Both the position numbers and the translations under genes were made by a program. Positions 47,573 through 55,087 of a stretch of DNA of 64,000 bases are shown here, piece after piece. The DNA comes from Nitratireductor basaltis (GTDB lineage: Bacteria; Pseudomonadota; Alphaproteobacteria; Rhizobiales; Rhizobiaceae), in NCBI RefSeq assembly GCF_000733725.1, contig NZ_JMQM01000001.1, forward strand, positions 2,170,001 to 2,234,000, in the 5' to 3' direction. Every line of letters begins with the position of its first letter. Position 1 is the first letter of the stretch. The notes beneath the pieces are model-generated. The model made no database searches. It was not told the origin of the DNA and saw nothing but the letters and a program-made list of their open reading frames with translations.

Positions 47573-48046
47573 TCAAAAGAAAATGCCGCGCGGCATGGGG
47601 ATATGAAGAAGCTTGCTCATCAGCAGGTAGAACGAAACCACCATGCCAAGGACAGCGCCGAGATAGAGGGCGAGGCGCTGCGGCGGGATGCGCTCGAAAA
47701 GGCCGGTAAACATCAGGATCACGCAGGCAGTCAGGCTGGTGACAAACATGCCGACCAGCGGAAAGAGCAGAGCCCAACCGATCATCACCGCAAGAAGTGT
47801 CAGGCGGCGGCCCAGGCCCTCCGCCTGCTCGCTCGCGCTGGAGGTGGTCTCCACCGCCTCCCCGCGATAGCCGCGCAACGCGGCAACCACATAGATGGCA
47901 GAGAGTATCGCGAGGGCTGCGCCCACGGTGCGCGGGAACATGGCAGCCATTCGCGACATCTCGAAGCTCATGGCAAAGACACCGGCGCCGATAAAGAAGA
48001 AGAACAGTGAACCTATCACTCCACCGATGTCACGATCAGATGTCAT
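47573..48046 (-). CDS. Tripartite tricarboxylate transporter small membrane subunit (TctB-like)
   Basis: A 157-residue membrane protein with four hydrophobic segments (for example SLFFFFIGAGVFAMSF and LTLLAVMIGWALLFPLVGMFVTSL), the architecture of TctB. AAGGAGG precedes the ATG at 48046. It overlaps the end of tctA by 11 bases. In the sulfolactate operon of Chromohalobacter the transporter is encoded by slcHFG, and this would be the small membrane component. The letter assignment is uncertain, so no symbol is given. Confidence 0.85.
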   Translation of the reverse strand: MTSDRDIGGVIGSLFFFFIGAGVFAMSFEMSRMAAMFPRTVGAALAILSAIYVVAALRGYRGEAVETTSSASEQAEGLGRRLTLLAVMIGWALLFPLVGMFVTSLTACVILMFTGLFERIPPQRLALYLGAVLGMVVSFYLLMSKLLHIPMPRGIFF

Positions 48047-49562
48047 TCGTAGCCTCCTTCCCCTTGGCCTTTCGCTGACGCAATTGCCTCCAAAGGGGCA
48101 GGCCCAGCGTGATGATGATGAGAGCGAAGATTGCCCAGCTGATGGGGCGGTCGAACAGAAGCTGACCACCGAAATTGCCGCGTGCACCGCCGATCATGTA
48201 GGCGCGCATGAAGCCCTGTTCGGCAATCTGACCCAGAACCAGCCCGAGCACGATAGGCGAGGGTCCGAAACCGGCGAGACTCAGGAGCCAGCCAAGGGCA
48301 CCCATCGACACCATGACGAGCACATCGTGTGGGTTGGAGTGGATGGCGAAGCTGCCGACAACCGTCATGAAGGCGATAAGCGGGACGAGCAGCGCCTTGG
48401 GCGTGTTCACGATGAACCGGTAAGCATAGCGTCCGATGAGCAGGCCCACCGGCAGCATCATGACTGTCGCAATCAGCAGGCCCAGCATGAAGATATAGAC
48501 GATGCCGCTTTGCTGGGTGAAAAGCTCCGGTCCCGTGCGGATGCCCTGCACCAAAAGCGCGCCGAGGATGACCGCATCAGGTGGAGTGCCCGGGATACCC
48601 AGCACCAGTGTCGGGATGAAGCCGCCGCCAACAGTGGCATTGTTTGCACTTTCAGTCGCCAGCAGGCCACCCGGTTCGCCCGTGCCGAAGCGTTCCGGAT
48701 GTCGGCTGGCGCGGCGGGCTTCCGAATAGGATACAAGCGAGGCGATCGAGCCGCCGGCACCCGGCAGGATGCCGACCACCGTGCCGATGACCGAGGAGCG
48801 GAAGAGGTTGAAGGCGTTGGTCGCGCAGTGGCCGAGCGCTTCGAAGAAGCGGAAGCCCCGGCCCAAGGGTGCTGGCTCAAGATGGCGATCGGGGCGGGCA
48901 ACCATGTCGATCAGGACGGGAATGCAATAGAGCCCGATCAGCGCGGAGACGATGTCGATGCCGCCCAAAAGCCCGGATATGCCGAAGGTCATGCGCACAT
49001 CGCCGCCGACCACAGCCACGCCGATCATGGACAGGATGAGGCCGAATGCACCACCGATCAGGCCTTTGAGAACATTGCCGGTGGAGAGGCTTGCAATGAG
49101 GGTGAGCCCCAGAATGGCGAGCCAGAAATATTCGCTGGACTGGAAGGCGAGCGCGATATTGGCCAGTAGCGGCGACAATGTCATCAGCGCGATCGCGCCA
49201 ATCACGCCGCCAATCACGCTGGCCAGGGTGGCAAGCGTCATGGCGAGGTCACCATCGCCGCGCTTGGCCATCGGAAAACCGTCGAAGGTTGTTGCGATCG
49301 CGGACGGTGTGCCGGGTGTATTCACCAGAATGGCCGCATAGGCACCACCGTAGATGGCGCCGGTATAGATCGCTCCGAGCATGATGAGGCCGGATGCCGG
49401 GTCCATTGCGAAGGTGAATGGCACCAGCACGGCAATGGCCATGGTGGCGGACAGGCCCGGCAGTGCGCCGATAACCGTTCCAAGCACCACGCCCAGAAGC
49501 GCGAGCAACAGGTTGAAAGGGCTGATCGCCTGGGCAAGAACCGATCCGATATCGAATGCCAA
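48036..49562 (-). CDS. Tripartite tricarboxylate transporter large membrane subunit (TctA-like)
   Basis: A 508-residue permease with about eleven hydrophobic segments and the TctA fingerprints LPGLSATMAIAVLVPFTF, YGGAYAAILVNTPGTPSAIATTFDG and LPGAGGSIASLVSYSEARRAS. It is the main translocator for sulfolactate in this operon type. The start is a TTG at 49562 preceded by GGGAG, with no ATG at suitable distance. The binding-protein gene lies 63 bases upstream. Confidence 0.93.
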   Translation of the reverse strand: MAFDIGSVLAQAISPFNLLLALLGVVLGTVIGALPGLSATMAIAVLVPFTFAMDPASGLIMLGAIYTGAIYGGAYAAILVNTPGTPSAIATTFDGFPMAKRGDGDLAMTLATLASVIGGVIGAIALMTLSPLLANIALAFQSSEYFWLAILGLTLIASLSTGNVLKGLIGGAFGLILSMIGVAVVGGDVRMTFGISGLLGGIDIVSALIGLYCIPVLIDMVARPDRHLEPAPLGRGFRFFEALGHCATNAFNLFRSSVIGTVVGILPGAGGSIASLVSYSEARRASRHPERFGTGEPGGLLATESANNATVGGGFIPTLVLGIPGTPPDAVILGALLVQGIRTGPELFTQQSGIVYIFMLGLLIATVMMLPVGLLIGRYAYRFIVNTPKALLVPLIAFMTVVGSFAIHSNPHDVLVMVSMGALGWLLSLAGFGPSPIVLGLVLGQIAEQGFMRAYMIGGARGNFGGQLLFDRPISWAIFALIIITLGLPLWRQLRQRKAKGKEATNDI

Positions 49563-49625
49563 TGGAAGCTCCCTCGAGATGAGTGGAAGCTGGCGGCGAA
49601 AACGGGTTCCGCCGCCAGGAGTGTT

Positions 49626-50573
49626 TTACTGCAGCGAACCCAGTTTGCGGGCCGTGTCTTCATAGACCTTCTGGCGCTCGGCCATGAAGGCATCCATCTC
49701 GTTGTAAGGCACGTTCAGCATCGCAAATCCTGCATCTTCCATCTCCTTGATGAATTCAGGATCCGCATTGATCTTGCCGATGATGTCGGACAGCTGCTGG
49801 CGGACTTCCTCGGGTGTGGACTTCGGCACCGCGATGCCGCGATAGGCACCGCCGACCATATCGATCCCCAGCTCCTTGAAGGTCGGCACGTCGGGGAAGA
49901 GCGGGTGACGCTCGTCCTGGGCAACGGCCAGCATGCGCACCTTGTCGCCCTGCCCTGCTGCCACAGTCGTGTAGCCCCACAGCAGTTCTACCTCGCCGCC
50001 GAGCAGGCCGGGGATGGTCGCGCCCGTGCCGGTATAGGGGATGTAGGTCATTTCAGCACCGGTGAGATCGGCAAAGCGCTGATGCGCGATATGGTTTGCC
50101 GTGTTGGTCGCCACGCCACCGACGGTGAGTGCGCCTGGATTTTCCTTGGACGCGTCGATGACATCCTGAACCGTCTTGAATTCGCTGTCTGCGCGCACGA
50201 GCAGGGCGTCAGGCGTGAAATGGAACATGTAGATATTCGTCAGATCCTCGGTCTTGTAACCGGGGTTCTGGAGAAGCGGCTGCAGGATGATATGCGGCAG
50301 GTTGGTACCCATGATCGTGTAGCCGTCGCCCGGCTGGTCATTGAGCACCGACCAGGCCTGCGCACCACCGGCACCCGCCTGATACTGGATGATGAGATCT
50401 TCGCCCGTGATCTTCTTGAAGTAGGGCTGCTGCAGACGGGCGGAGATATCGCTTTCACCACCTGCATTGAACGGAATGATGTAGTTCACCGGCTTGTCCG
50501 GAAATGCCTGAGCGGCCCCGGCTGTCATGGCGAAAGCAGCTGCGGCTGCCAGCAAAGTCAGTTTCTTCAGCAT
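49626..50573 (-). CDS. Tripartite tricarboxylate transporter substrate-binding protein (TctC-like)
   Basis: A 315-residue periplasmic protein with a Sec signal (MLKKLTLLAAAAAFAMTAGAAQA). The TctC/Bug fold is shown by FPDKPVNYIIPFNAGGESDISAR at the mature start, and by YQAGAGGAQAWSVLNDQPGDGYTIMGT. It captures the substrate, inferred to be sulfolactate, for TctAB. I start at the ATG at 50573 with GGGAGG. A strong hairpin separates it from suyB, so expression may be partly independent of the lyase genes. A longer upstream reading lacks a signal peptide. Confidence 0.92.
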   Translation of the reverse strand: MLKKLTLLAAAAAFAMTAGAAQAFPDKPVNYIIPFNAGGESDISARLQQPYFKKITGEDLIIQYQAGAGGAQAWSVLNDQPGDGYTIMGTNLPHIILQPLLQNPGYKTEDLTNIYMFHFTPDALLVRADSEFKTVQDVIDASKENPGALTVGGVATNTANHIAHQRFADLTGAEMTYIPYTGTGATIPGLLGGEVELLWGYTTVAAGQGDKVRMLAVAQDERHPLFPDVPTFKELGIDMVGGAYRGIAVPKSTPEEVRQQLSDIIGKINADPEFIKEMEDAGFAMLNVPYNEMDAFMAERQKVYEDTARKLGSLQ

Positions 50574-50643
50574 TGTTATCCTCCCAGATTGGCTGAAAAA
50601 GTTTGGTCTGCCTCCCGCCCCTCCCGCGGTGACAGACCGGAAG

Positions 50644-50666
50644 AAGCCCCGCACGAGGCGGGGCTT
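50644..50666 (-). terminator. Hairpin after suyB, before tctC
   Basis: AAGCCCCGC / GCGGGGCTT is a 9-bp stem with a 5-base loop, followed on the minus strand by TCTTCC. It lies just past the suyB stop and may attenuate transcription into tctC. Confidence 0.6.
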
Positions 50667-50673
50667 GCAAGCA

Positions 50674-51855
50674 TCAGGCGCTGCGGTAGAGCTTGGTCAT
50701 CGAGAATTCGCGATGCCCGAGAGCTTCCGCCGCCGTGTTGCGGCCATTGGCCGTGCGCAGGATCATCTCGATCAGCGCGTCACCGGCTTCGTCGATGGTC
50801 TGGTCGCGGCGCAGGATGCCCGACACGTCGACGTCGATATGTTCGCTCATGGTGCGGACGGTGCGCGGATTGGCAGTGATCTTGATGACCGGCACGATGG
50901 GGTTGCCGACCACATTGCCCTGACCTGTCGGGAAGGTGTGGATCACGGCACCACCGGCAGCCATCAGCGTCACACATTCGGCGGCAGCCGAAGAGCTGTC
51001 CATGAAGTAGAGGCCATTGCCGGATTTCGGCATCTCAGCCGGTTCGAGAATGTCGATATATTTCGATGTGCGGCCGATCTTCTCCAGATTGCCGAGCGCC
51101 TTTTCCTCGATCGTGGTCAGACCGCCGAGAATGTTGCCCTTGGTGGGCTGGCTGTCGGAAAGGTCGTCGGTCTGGTGGGCGAAGATGACGTCGTCCTGAT
51201 AGGCCTTCCACATCTTGTACCAGCGCTCGCCAACCTCCTCGTTGATCGCGCGCTCCTTGCAGATGTGTTCGGCACCGGTGATCTCCGATGTCTCGCCGAA
51301 GAAGCCGGTGATGCCTTCGGGCAGGAGCTTGTCATACATGTTGCCGACGGTCGGGCAGGAACCAAGGCCCGTGGTGGTGTCGCTCTCGCCGCATTTGGTG
51401 GAGACCCAGAGTTCGGAGATGTTGCACTCCTCACGCTGCATTTCAGTCGCCTTGTGGACGAAGTCCTTGGCGGCCCAGCTTGCCGCGCGGATCGTCTCGA
51501 AATCGCCCTTCTGCTCAATGGAGAATTCGGCAACTTCCTTGCCCGTTTCGCGGATGCCATCGGCAATGCGCTTGGTCCAGCCGGGCTCGATGCCGATCAC
51601 CACGACCGAGTGAACATTCGGGTTGGCGCCGGTGCCGATGATCGTGCGGAAGTGAAGCTCAAGGTCCTCGCCAAACTGCAGGCGACCATAGGCATGGGGG
51701 ATCGCCAGCGTGCCCTTCACGTTGTTTGCGACCGCCTCGCAGGCTGCGTTGGAAATGTCATCGACGGGCAGGATCACGACGTGATTGCGCACGCCCACGC
51801 GGCCGTTCTCGCGCCGATAGCCCTTGAAGGTGAGGTTGGAGTATTTCGAAGCCAT
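50674..51855 (-). CDS. suyB: Sulfolactate sulfo-lyase large subunit SuyB (UxaA family)
   Basis: A 393-residue protein of the UxaA/altronate dehydratase C-terminal family. In sulfolactate operons the SuyA+SuyB pair (iron-dependent) cleaves (R)-sulfolactate to pyruvate and sulfite. Motifs are [39 protein letters not shown] with cysteine ligand candidates, and [28 protein letters not shown] precedes the ATG. It follows suyA by 18 bases and heads the long operon with transporter and dehydrogenase genes. The split into two subunits and the neighbours argue for a sulfo-lyase over an altronate dehydratase. Confidence 0.9.
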   Translation of the reverse strand: MASKYSNLTFKGYRRENGRVGVRNHVVILPVDDISNAACEAVANNVKGTLAIPHAYGRLQFGEDLELHFRTIIGTGANPNVHSVVVIGIEPGWTKRIADGIRETGKEVAEFSIEQKGDFETIRAASWAAKDFVHKATEMQREECNISELWVSTKCGESDTTTGLGSCPTVGNMYDKLLPEGITGFFGETSEITGAEHICKERAINEEVGERWYKMWKAYQDDVIFAHQTDDLSDSQPTKGNILGGLTTIEEKALGNLEKIGRTSKYIDILEPAEMPKSGNGLYFMDSSSAAAECVTLMAAGGAVIHTFPTGQGNVVGNPIVPVIKITANPRTVRTMSEHIDVDVSGILRRDQTIDEAGDALIEMILRTANGRNTAAEALGHREFSMTKLYRSA

Positions 51856-51873
51856 TTTTGTTGTCCTCCCGCC

Positions 51874-52161
51874 TTACCAGCGCTTTGTCTTGAGATTGTG
51901 CGTGTGGACATGGCCGCCCTTTTTCACGCCGGCGACGAATTTGCCGATATCCTCGCCATACTTGATCGCCGTGTCGCCCTCGCTCAGGTCAGTCAGCGCG
52001 ACCTTGTGGCCGATCGGCACATCGTCATGCACTTCCATCTCGAAGCTGGAATTGTCGTGGGTGACCACGCACAGCATCTTGGTGCCGGCCTTCAGGCCTT
52101 CGACGACGACAACGCCGACATTGTCCTTCTTTTCGTGAATTAACAGGTGGGGAACCGTCAC
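51874..52161 (-). CDS. suyA: Sulfolactate sulfo-lyase small subunit SuyA (SAF domain)
   Basis: A 95-residue protein with an SAF-type beta fold, equivalent to the N-terminal domain of altronate dehydratase. It carries VTHDNSSFEMEVHDDVPIGHKVAL and the ending GGHVHTHNLKTKRW with the conserved His-Val-His-X-His-Asn motif. It is the small subunit that pairs with SuyB. The start is a GTG at 52161 with GAGGAG upstream. It is the first gene of the minus-strand operon. A 24-base near-perfect palindrome lies at 52198-52221, just upstream. Confidence 0.92.
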   Translation of the reverse strand: MTVPHLLIHEKKDNVGVVVVEGLKAGTKMLCVVTHDNSSFEMEVHDDVPIGHKVALTDLSEGDTAIKYGEDIGKFVAGVKKGGHVHTHNLKTKRW

Positions 52162-52197
52162 AAATGATCTCCTCTCGCGATATGCCCGTTTTTTAGA

Positions 52198-52221
52198 CTT
52201 ATGTCTTATATAAGATATAAG
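52198..52221. promoter_or_regulatory. Near-perfect 24-base palindrome; GntR operator
   Basis: Between divergent suyA and the GntR gene lies TCTTATATAAGA (52204-52215), a perfect 12-base palindrome. It is flanked by CTTATG and TATAAG, giving a 24-base dyad with a single mismatched pair. Near-identical sites occur at 38670, 38712 and 39633 by the neighbouring cluster. Confidence 0.75.
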
Positions 52222-52310
52222 CTAGAAGACACTGGCCTTGTCAAGCCACTTGCGCTAATGAATGTGTCTGGGGCAATCACTGGACAATTCTGGCCCCTCA
52301 CGAGAGACGA

Positions 52311-53018
52311 ATGGAATACAAGCCGCTCTATACGCAGATCCGCGACCAACTGGTGCGACGCCTGGTCGAGGGGGAATGGTCACCGGGGATGCTTATTCCC
52401 AGCGAGATGGAGCTTGCCCGGCAGATGGGGGTAAGCCAGGGAACGGTGCGCAAGGCGCTGGATGTAATGACGGCGGAAAACCTGCTGATCCGCCGGCAGG
52501 GCAAGGGCACATTCGTCGCCCAGCCCGAAGATTCGCGGATCCTGTTCCAGTTCTTCCGCCTCGTGCCGGATAATGGCCAGCCCGATTTCCCGCGGAGTGA
52601 AGTGCTTTCGCGCACGTCCTCCAGCGCTACCCCGGCGGAAGCTGATGACCTGGAAATTGGTGCGGGCGATTCCGTCTGGCGCATCGAGCGGCTACGCCAT
52701 CTGGCCGAAGAACGGATCCTTGTGGAAACCATCGTTCTGCCAACCGAGCGGTTTCCGGATTTTCCGGAAGCCGAAGACATGCCGAACAATATCTACCAGC
52801 TCTTCTCCGCGCGCTGGCGCATCACCATCGCGCAGGCGGAAGAGCGGATCAAAGCGGTGGCGGCAACCAGCGCAGATGCGGCTTTGCTAGGATGCGCCAA
52901 GAATTGGCCACTGCTGCGCATCCACCGCGTGGCGAAGGATCTTGAAAACAAGCCGGTGGAACTTCGCGTCTCGCGCTGCCTGACCGACAACATCCACTAC
53001 GCGGTCAATCTGCGTTGA
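52311..53018 (+). CDS. GntR/UTRA family regulator of the sulfolactate operon (SuyR-like)
   Basis: A 235-residue GntR regulator with the winged helix at residues 1-70 (PLYTQIRDQLVRRLV, ARQMGVSQGTVRKALDVMTA, RRQGKGTFV) and a UTRA effector domain after it. It is divergent from suyA with the palindrome between, so it is the probable local regulator. It closely resembles the GntR protein at 38827, including the recognition helix, which fits the shared operator sequence. The effector is likely sulfolactate or sulfopyruvate by analogy. It converges with an Lrp-type gene four bases away. Confidence 0.88.
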   Translation: MEYKPLYTQIRDQLVRRLVEGEWSPGMLIPSEMELARQMGVSQGTVRKALDVMTAENLLIRRQGKGTFVAQPEDSRILFQFFRLVPDNGQPDFPRSEVLSRTSSSATPAEADDLEIGAGDSVWRIERLRHLAEERILVETIVLPTERFPDFPEAEDMPNNIYQLFSARWRITIAQAEERIKAVAATSADAALLGCAKNWPLLRIHRVAKDLENKPVELRVSRCLTDNIHYAVNLR

Positions 53019-53021
53019 CCT

Positions 53022-53486
53022 TCAAATCGGGAGCGGTCTGCGCTCCTCGATCGCTTCCATGGCAAAATAGGATGTGACCGATTCCAGCTCCACCTTCTGG
53101 ATGAGGCGCTGATAGACGGAGTCGTAGCTCGCCATGTCTTCCGTGACGATTCTCAGCATATAGTCGTAGTCACCGCCGATGCGGTAGAAATCGACCACTT
53201 CGGGGATGCTGGAGACGTGCTTGCGGAATGTCTGCAGCCAGCTCGCCGAGTGGTGACGGGTTTTCACCATCACGAAGACGACGAGGCCAAGCCCCAATCG
53301 CGCGCGATCAAGCCGCAGCGTGCGGCCCAGGATGACACCCTTTTCCTCAAGTATCCGAAGGCGGCGCCAGCAGGCATTCTGCGACAGCCCTACCCTGTCG
53401 GCCAGATCGCGCTGTGACAGCGAAGAGTCCCGCTGCAGGGTACGTATGATCTTAATATCAAATTGATCGAGTTCTTGGCGCTTCAT
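53022..53486 (-). CDS. Lrp/AsnC family transcriptional regulator
   Basis: A 154-residue regulator. The helix-turn-helix at about residues 5-60 (LDQFDIKIIRTLQRDSSLSQRDLADRVGLSQNACWRRLRILEEKGVI) is followed by an Asn/Lrp ligand-binding (RAM) domain with RIGGDYDYMLRIV. I chose the ATG at 53486; the longer frame begins at a TTG inside an inverted repeat. It is divergent from a class V aminotransferase gene, its likely target. It probably senses an amino acid. Confidence 0.9.
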   Translation of the reverse strand: MKRQELDQFDIKIIRTLQRDSSLSQRDLADRVGLSQNACWRRLRILEEKGVILGRTLRLDRARLGLGLVVFVMVKTRHHSASWLQTFRKHVSSIPEVVDFYRIGGDYDYMLRIVTEDMASYDSVYQRLIQKVELESVTSYFAMEAIEERRPLPI

Positions 53487-53506
53487 TCGTTCATATGACA
53501 ACCAAA

Positions 53507-53522
53507 ATTGCAATCATGCAAT
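53507..53522. promoter_or_regulatory. Inverted repeat ATTGCA-N4-TGCAAT, Lrp operator candidate
   Basis: ATTGCA and TGCAAT with a 4-base gap lie 20 bases upstream of the lrp-type start and 74 bases before the aminotransferase. Position and symmetry suit autoregulation and control of the divergent gene. Confidence 0.5.
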
Positions 53523-53595
53523 CGATTTTGTGATTTTGAACGTCTTCAGCTGTGTGACCGTACCATGACAGTATTTCGGAAATGGAAGCTATTTC

Positions 53596-55059
53596 ATGCA
53601 GCACGGAGCGCTGAAAAGATTTGCCCAATCGCTTGAAGGCGGAGATCTTCCCGCTCGACTAGCCGCAGGCCTGATCGGCGAAGGCATCCTGATCGATGGT
53701 CCCGTGGGCCCGCGCCCATTGATTTATGCGGACTTCGTGGCTTCCGGCCGCGCGCTTTCACAGGTGGAGGATTTCGTCCGCGCCGAGGTGCTGCCCTTCT
53801 ACGCAAACAGCCATACCGAAGCCTCCTGGTGTGGCCAGTATTCGACGCGCCTCAGGGAAGAAGCACGACAGGTCGTCAGAGACTCCGTGAATGCATGCGA
53901 CAGTTCCAGCGTCATATTCTGCGGTTCGGGTGCGACGACAGGCGTGAACAAGCTGGTGAAGCTTCTTCAGGTGGAAGAGCGCCTGCGCGCTGGTCAGAAA
54001 GTCGTGATTTTCACCGGCCCTTATGAGCACCACTCCAATATTCTGCCCTGGCGGGAAACGGGTGCGGAAATCATCTGCATCGGGGAAGCAAGCACGGGTG
54101 GGCCGGACATGAACGCCCTGGCCCGCGCCCTCTCCTCCCATTCGGATGCAGACCTTAAGGTCGGCGCATTCTCCGCGGCATCCAACGTCACCGGTATCAT
54201 CGTGGACACCGACGCCGTCACGCGCCTCCTCAAGTCGCACGGCGCCTGCGCCGTCTGGGATTATGCGGGCGGTGCGCCTTACCTGCCGATGGACATGAAA
54301 CCCGGCACGGATCATGCCAAGGACGCAATCGTGTTCTCTCCGCACAAATTTCCCGGCGGTCCGGGTGCTACGGGCGTGCTGGTCCTGCGCGACGCGATCG
54401 CACAGACGGACAAGCCCACCGCGCCGGGCGGAGGCTCTGTCACCTTTGTATCCCCATGGGACCACGACTATGCCGCTTGTCTTGCGACACGCGAGGAAGC
54501 CGGGACGCCCAATGTGATCGGCGATGTTCGCGCGGCGATGAGCCTGATCGTGAAGCAGGCGCTGGGTCAGGACTATATCGACCAGCGCGACGCCGAATTG
54601 CGGGCACGTGCTCTGGCAGCCTTCCGCAAGAATCCGATGATCGAGTTGCTGGGCAATCTTGATGCTCCGGCGCTTCCAATCTTCTCATTCCGCGTCAGGT
54701 CGAAGGACGGGAGTTTCGTCCATCACCAGCTTTTCACCCGCATGCTGAGCGACTATTACGGGATACAGGTCCGCGGTGGCTGCGCTTGCGCAGGGCCCTA
54801 TGCCCACCAGCTTCTGAACATCGACGAGCAGCAATCGCGACAGCTCCATGCGGATATTCGCGCTGGCCGAGAGATGGAGAAGCCCGGCTGGGTAAGGCTG
54901 AATTTCAGCTATCTCCTGAGCGACGCGCGTGCCGACGAGATCATTGAAGCGGTGAACGAACTTTCTTTGGAAGCCGAACGCTTTGCCCGGTTTTACGACT
55001 TTGACCCGCTGACCGCCCGCTTTACACACAAGGCCCGACCGGAGCGGCTGGCCGGATAA
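53596..55059 (+). CDS. Class V aminotransferase (cysteine desulfurase-like fold)
   Basis: A 487-residue PLP enzyme of the class V family. The PLP lysine is in FSPHKFPGGPGATGVL, the phosphate-binding Thr-Gly region is GSGATTGVNKLV, and the Asp partner is in AVWDYAGGAPYLPMD. The C-terminal GCACAGPYAHQLL contains two cysteines. The N-terminus carries an extra segment (about 60 residues). It may be a cysteine desulfurase, a selenocysteine lyase or another class V lyase. Divergent from an Lrp-type regulator and followed by an MFS transporter gene 28 bases later. The true substrate is unclear. Confidence 0.85.
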   Translation: MQHGALKRFAQSLEGGDLPARLAAGLIGEGILIDGPVGPRPLIYADFVASGRALSQVEDFVRAEVLPFYANSHTEASWCGQYSTRLREEARQVVRDSVNACDSSSVIFCGSGATTGVNKLVKLLQVEERLRAGQKVVIFTGPYEHHSNILPWRETGAEIICIGEASTGGPDMNALARALSSHSDADLKVGAFSAASNVTGIIVDTDAVTRLLKSHGACAVWDYAGGAPYLPMDMKPGTDHAKDAIVFSPHKFPGGPGATGVLVLRDAIAQTDKPTAPGGGSVTFVSPWDHDYAACLATREEAGTPNVIGDVRAAMSLIVKQALGQDYIDQRDAELRARALAAFRKNPMIELLGNLDAPALPIFSFRVRSKDGSFVHHQLFTRMLSDYYGIQVRGGCACAGPYAHQLLNIDEQQSRQLHADIRAGREMEKPGWVRLNFSYLLSDARADEIIEAVNELSLEAERFARFYDFDPLTARFTHKARPERLAG

Positions 55060-55087
55060 ACCAATCAGCGGCCAGAAAGGAGTCTTG

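Noticed and set aside
47895-49169. Long plus-strand frame over tctA and tctB
   Set aside because: Highly charged, no family features; the opposite strand encodes well-formed TctA and TctB.
50527-52143. 538-codon plus-strand frame over suyA, suyB and tctC
   Set aside because: It crosses three real minus-strand genes and a hairpin and has no domain.
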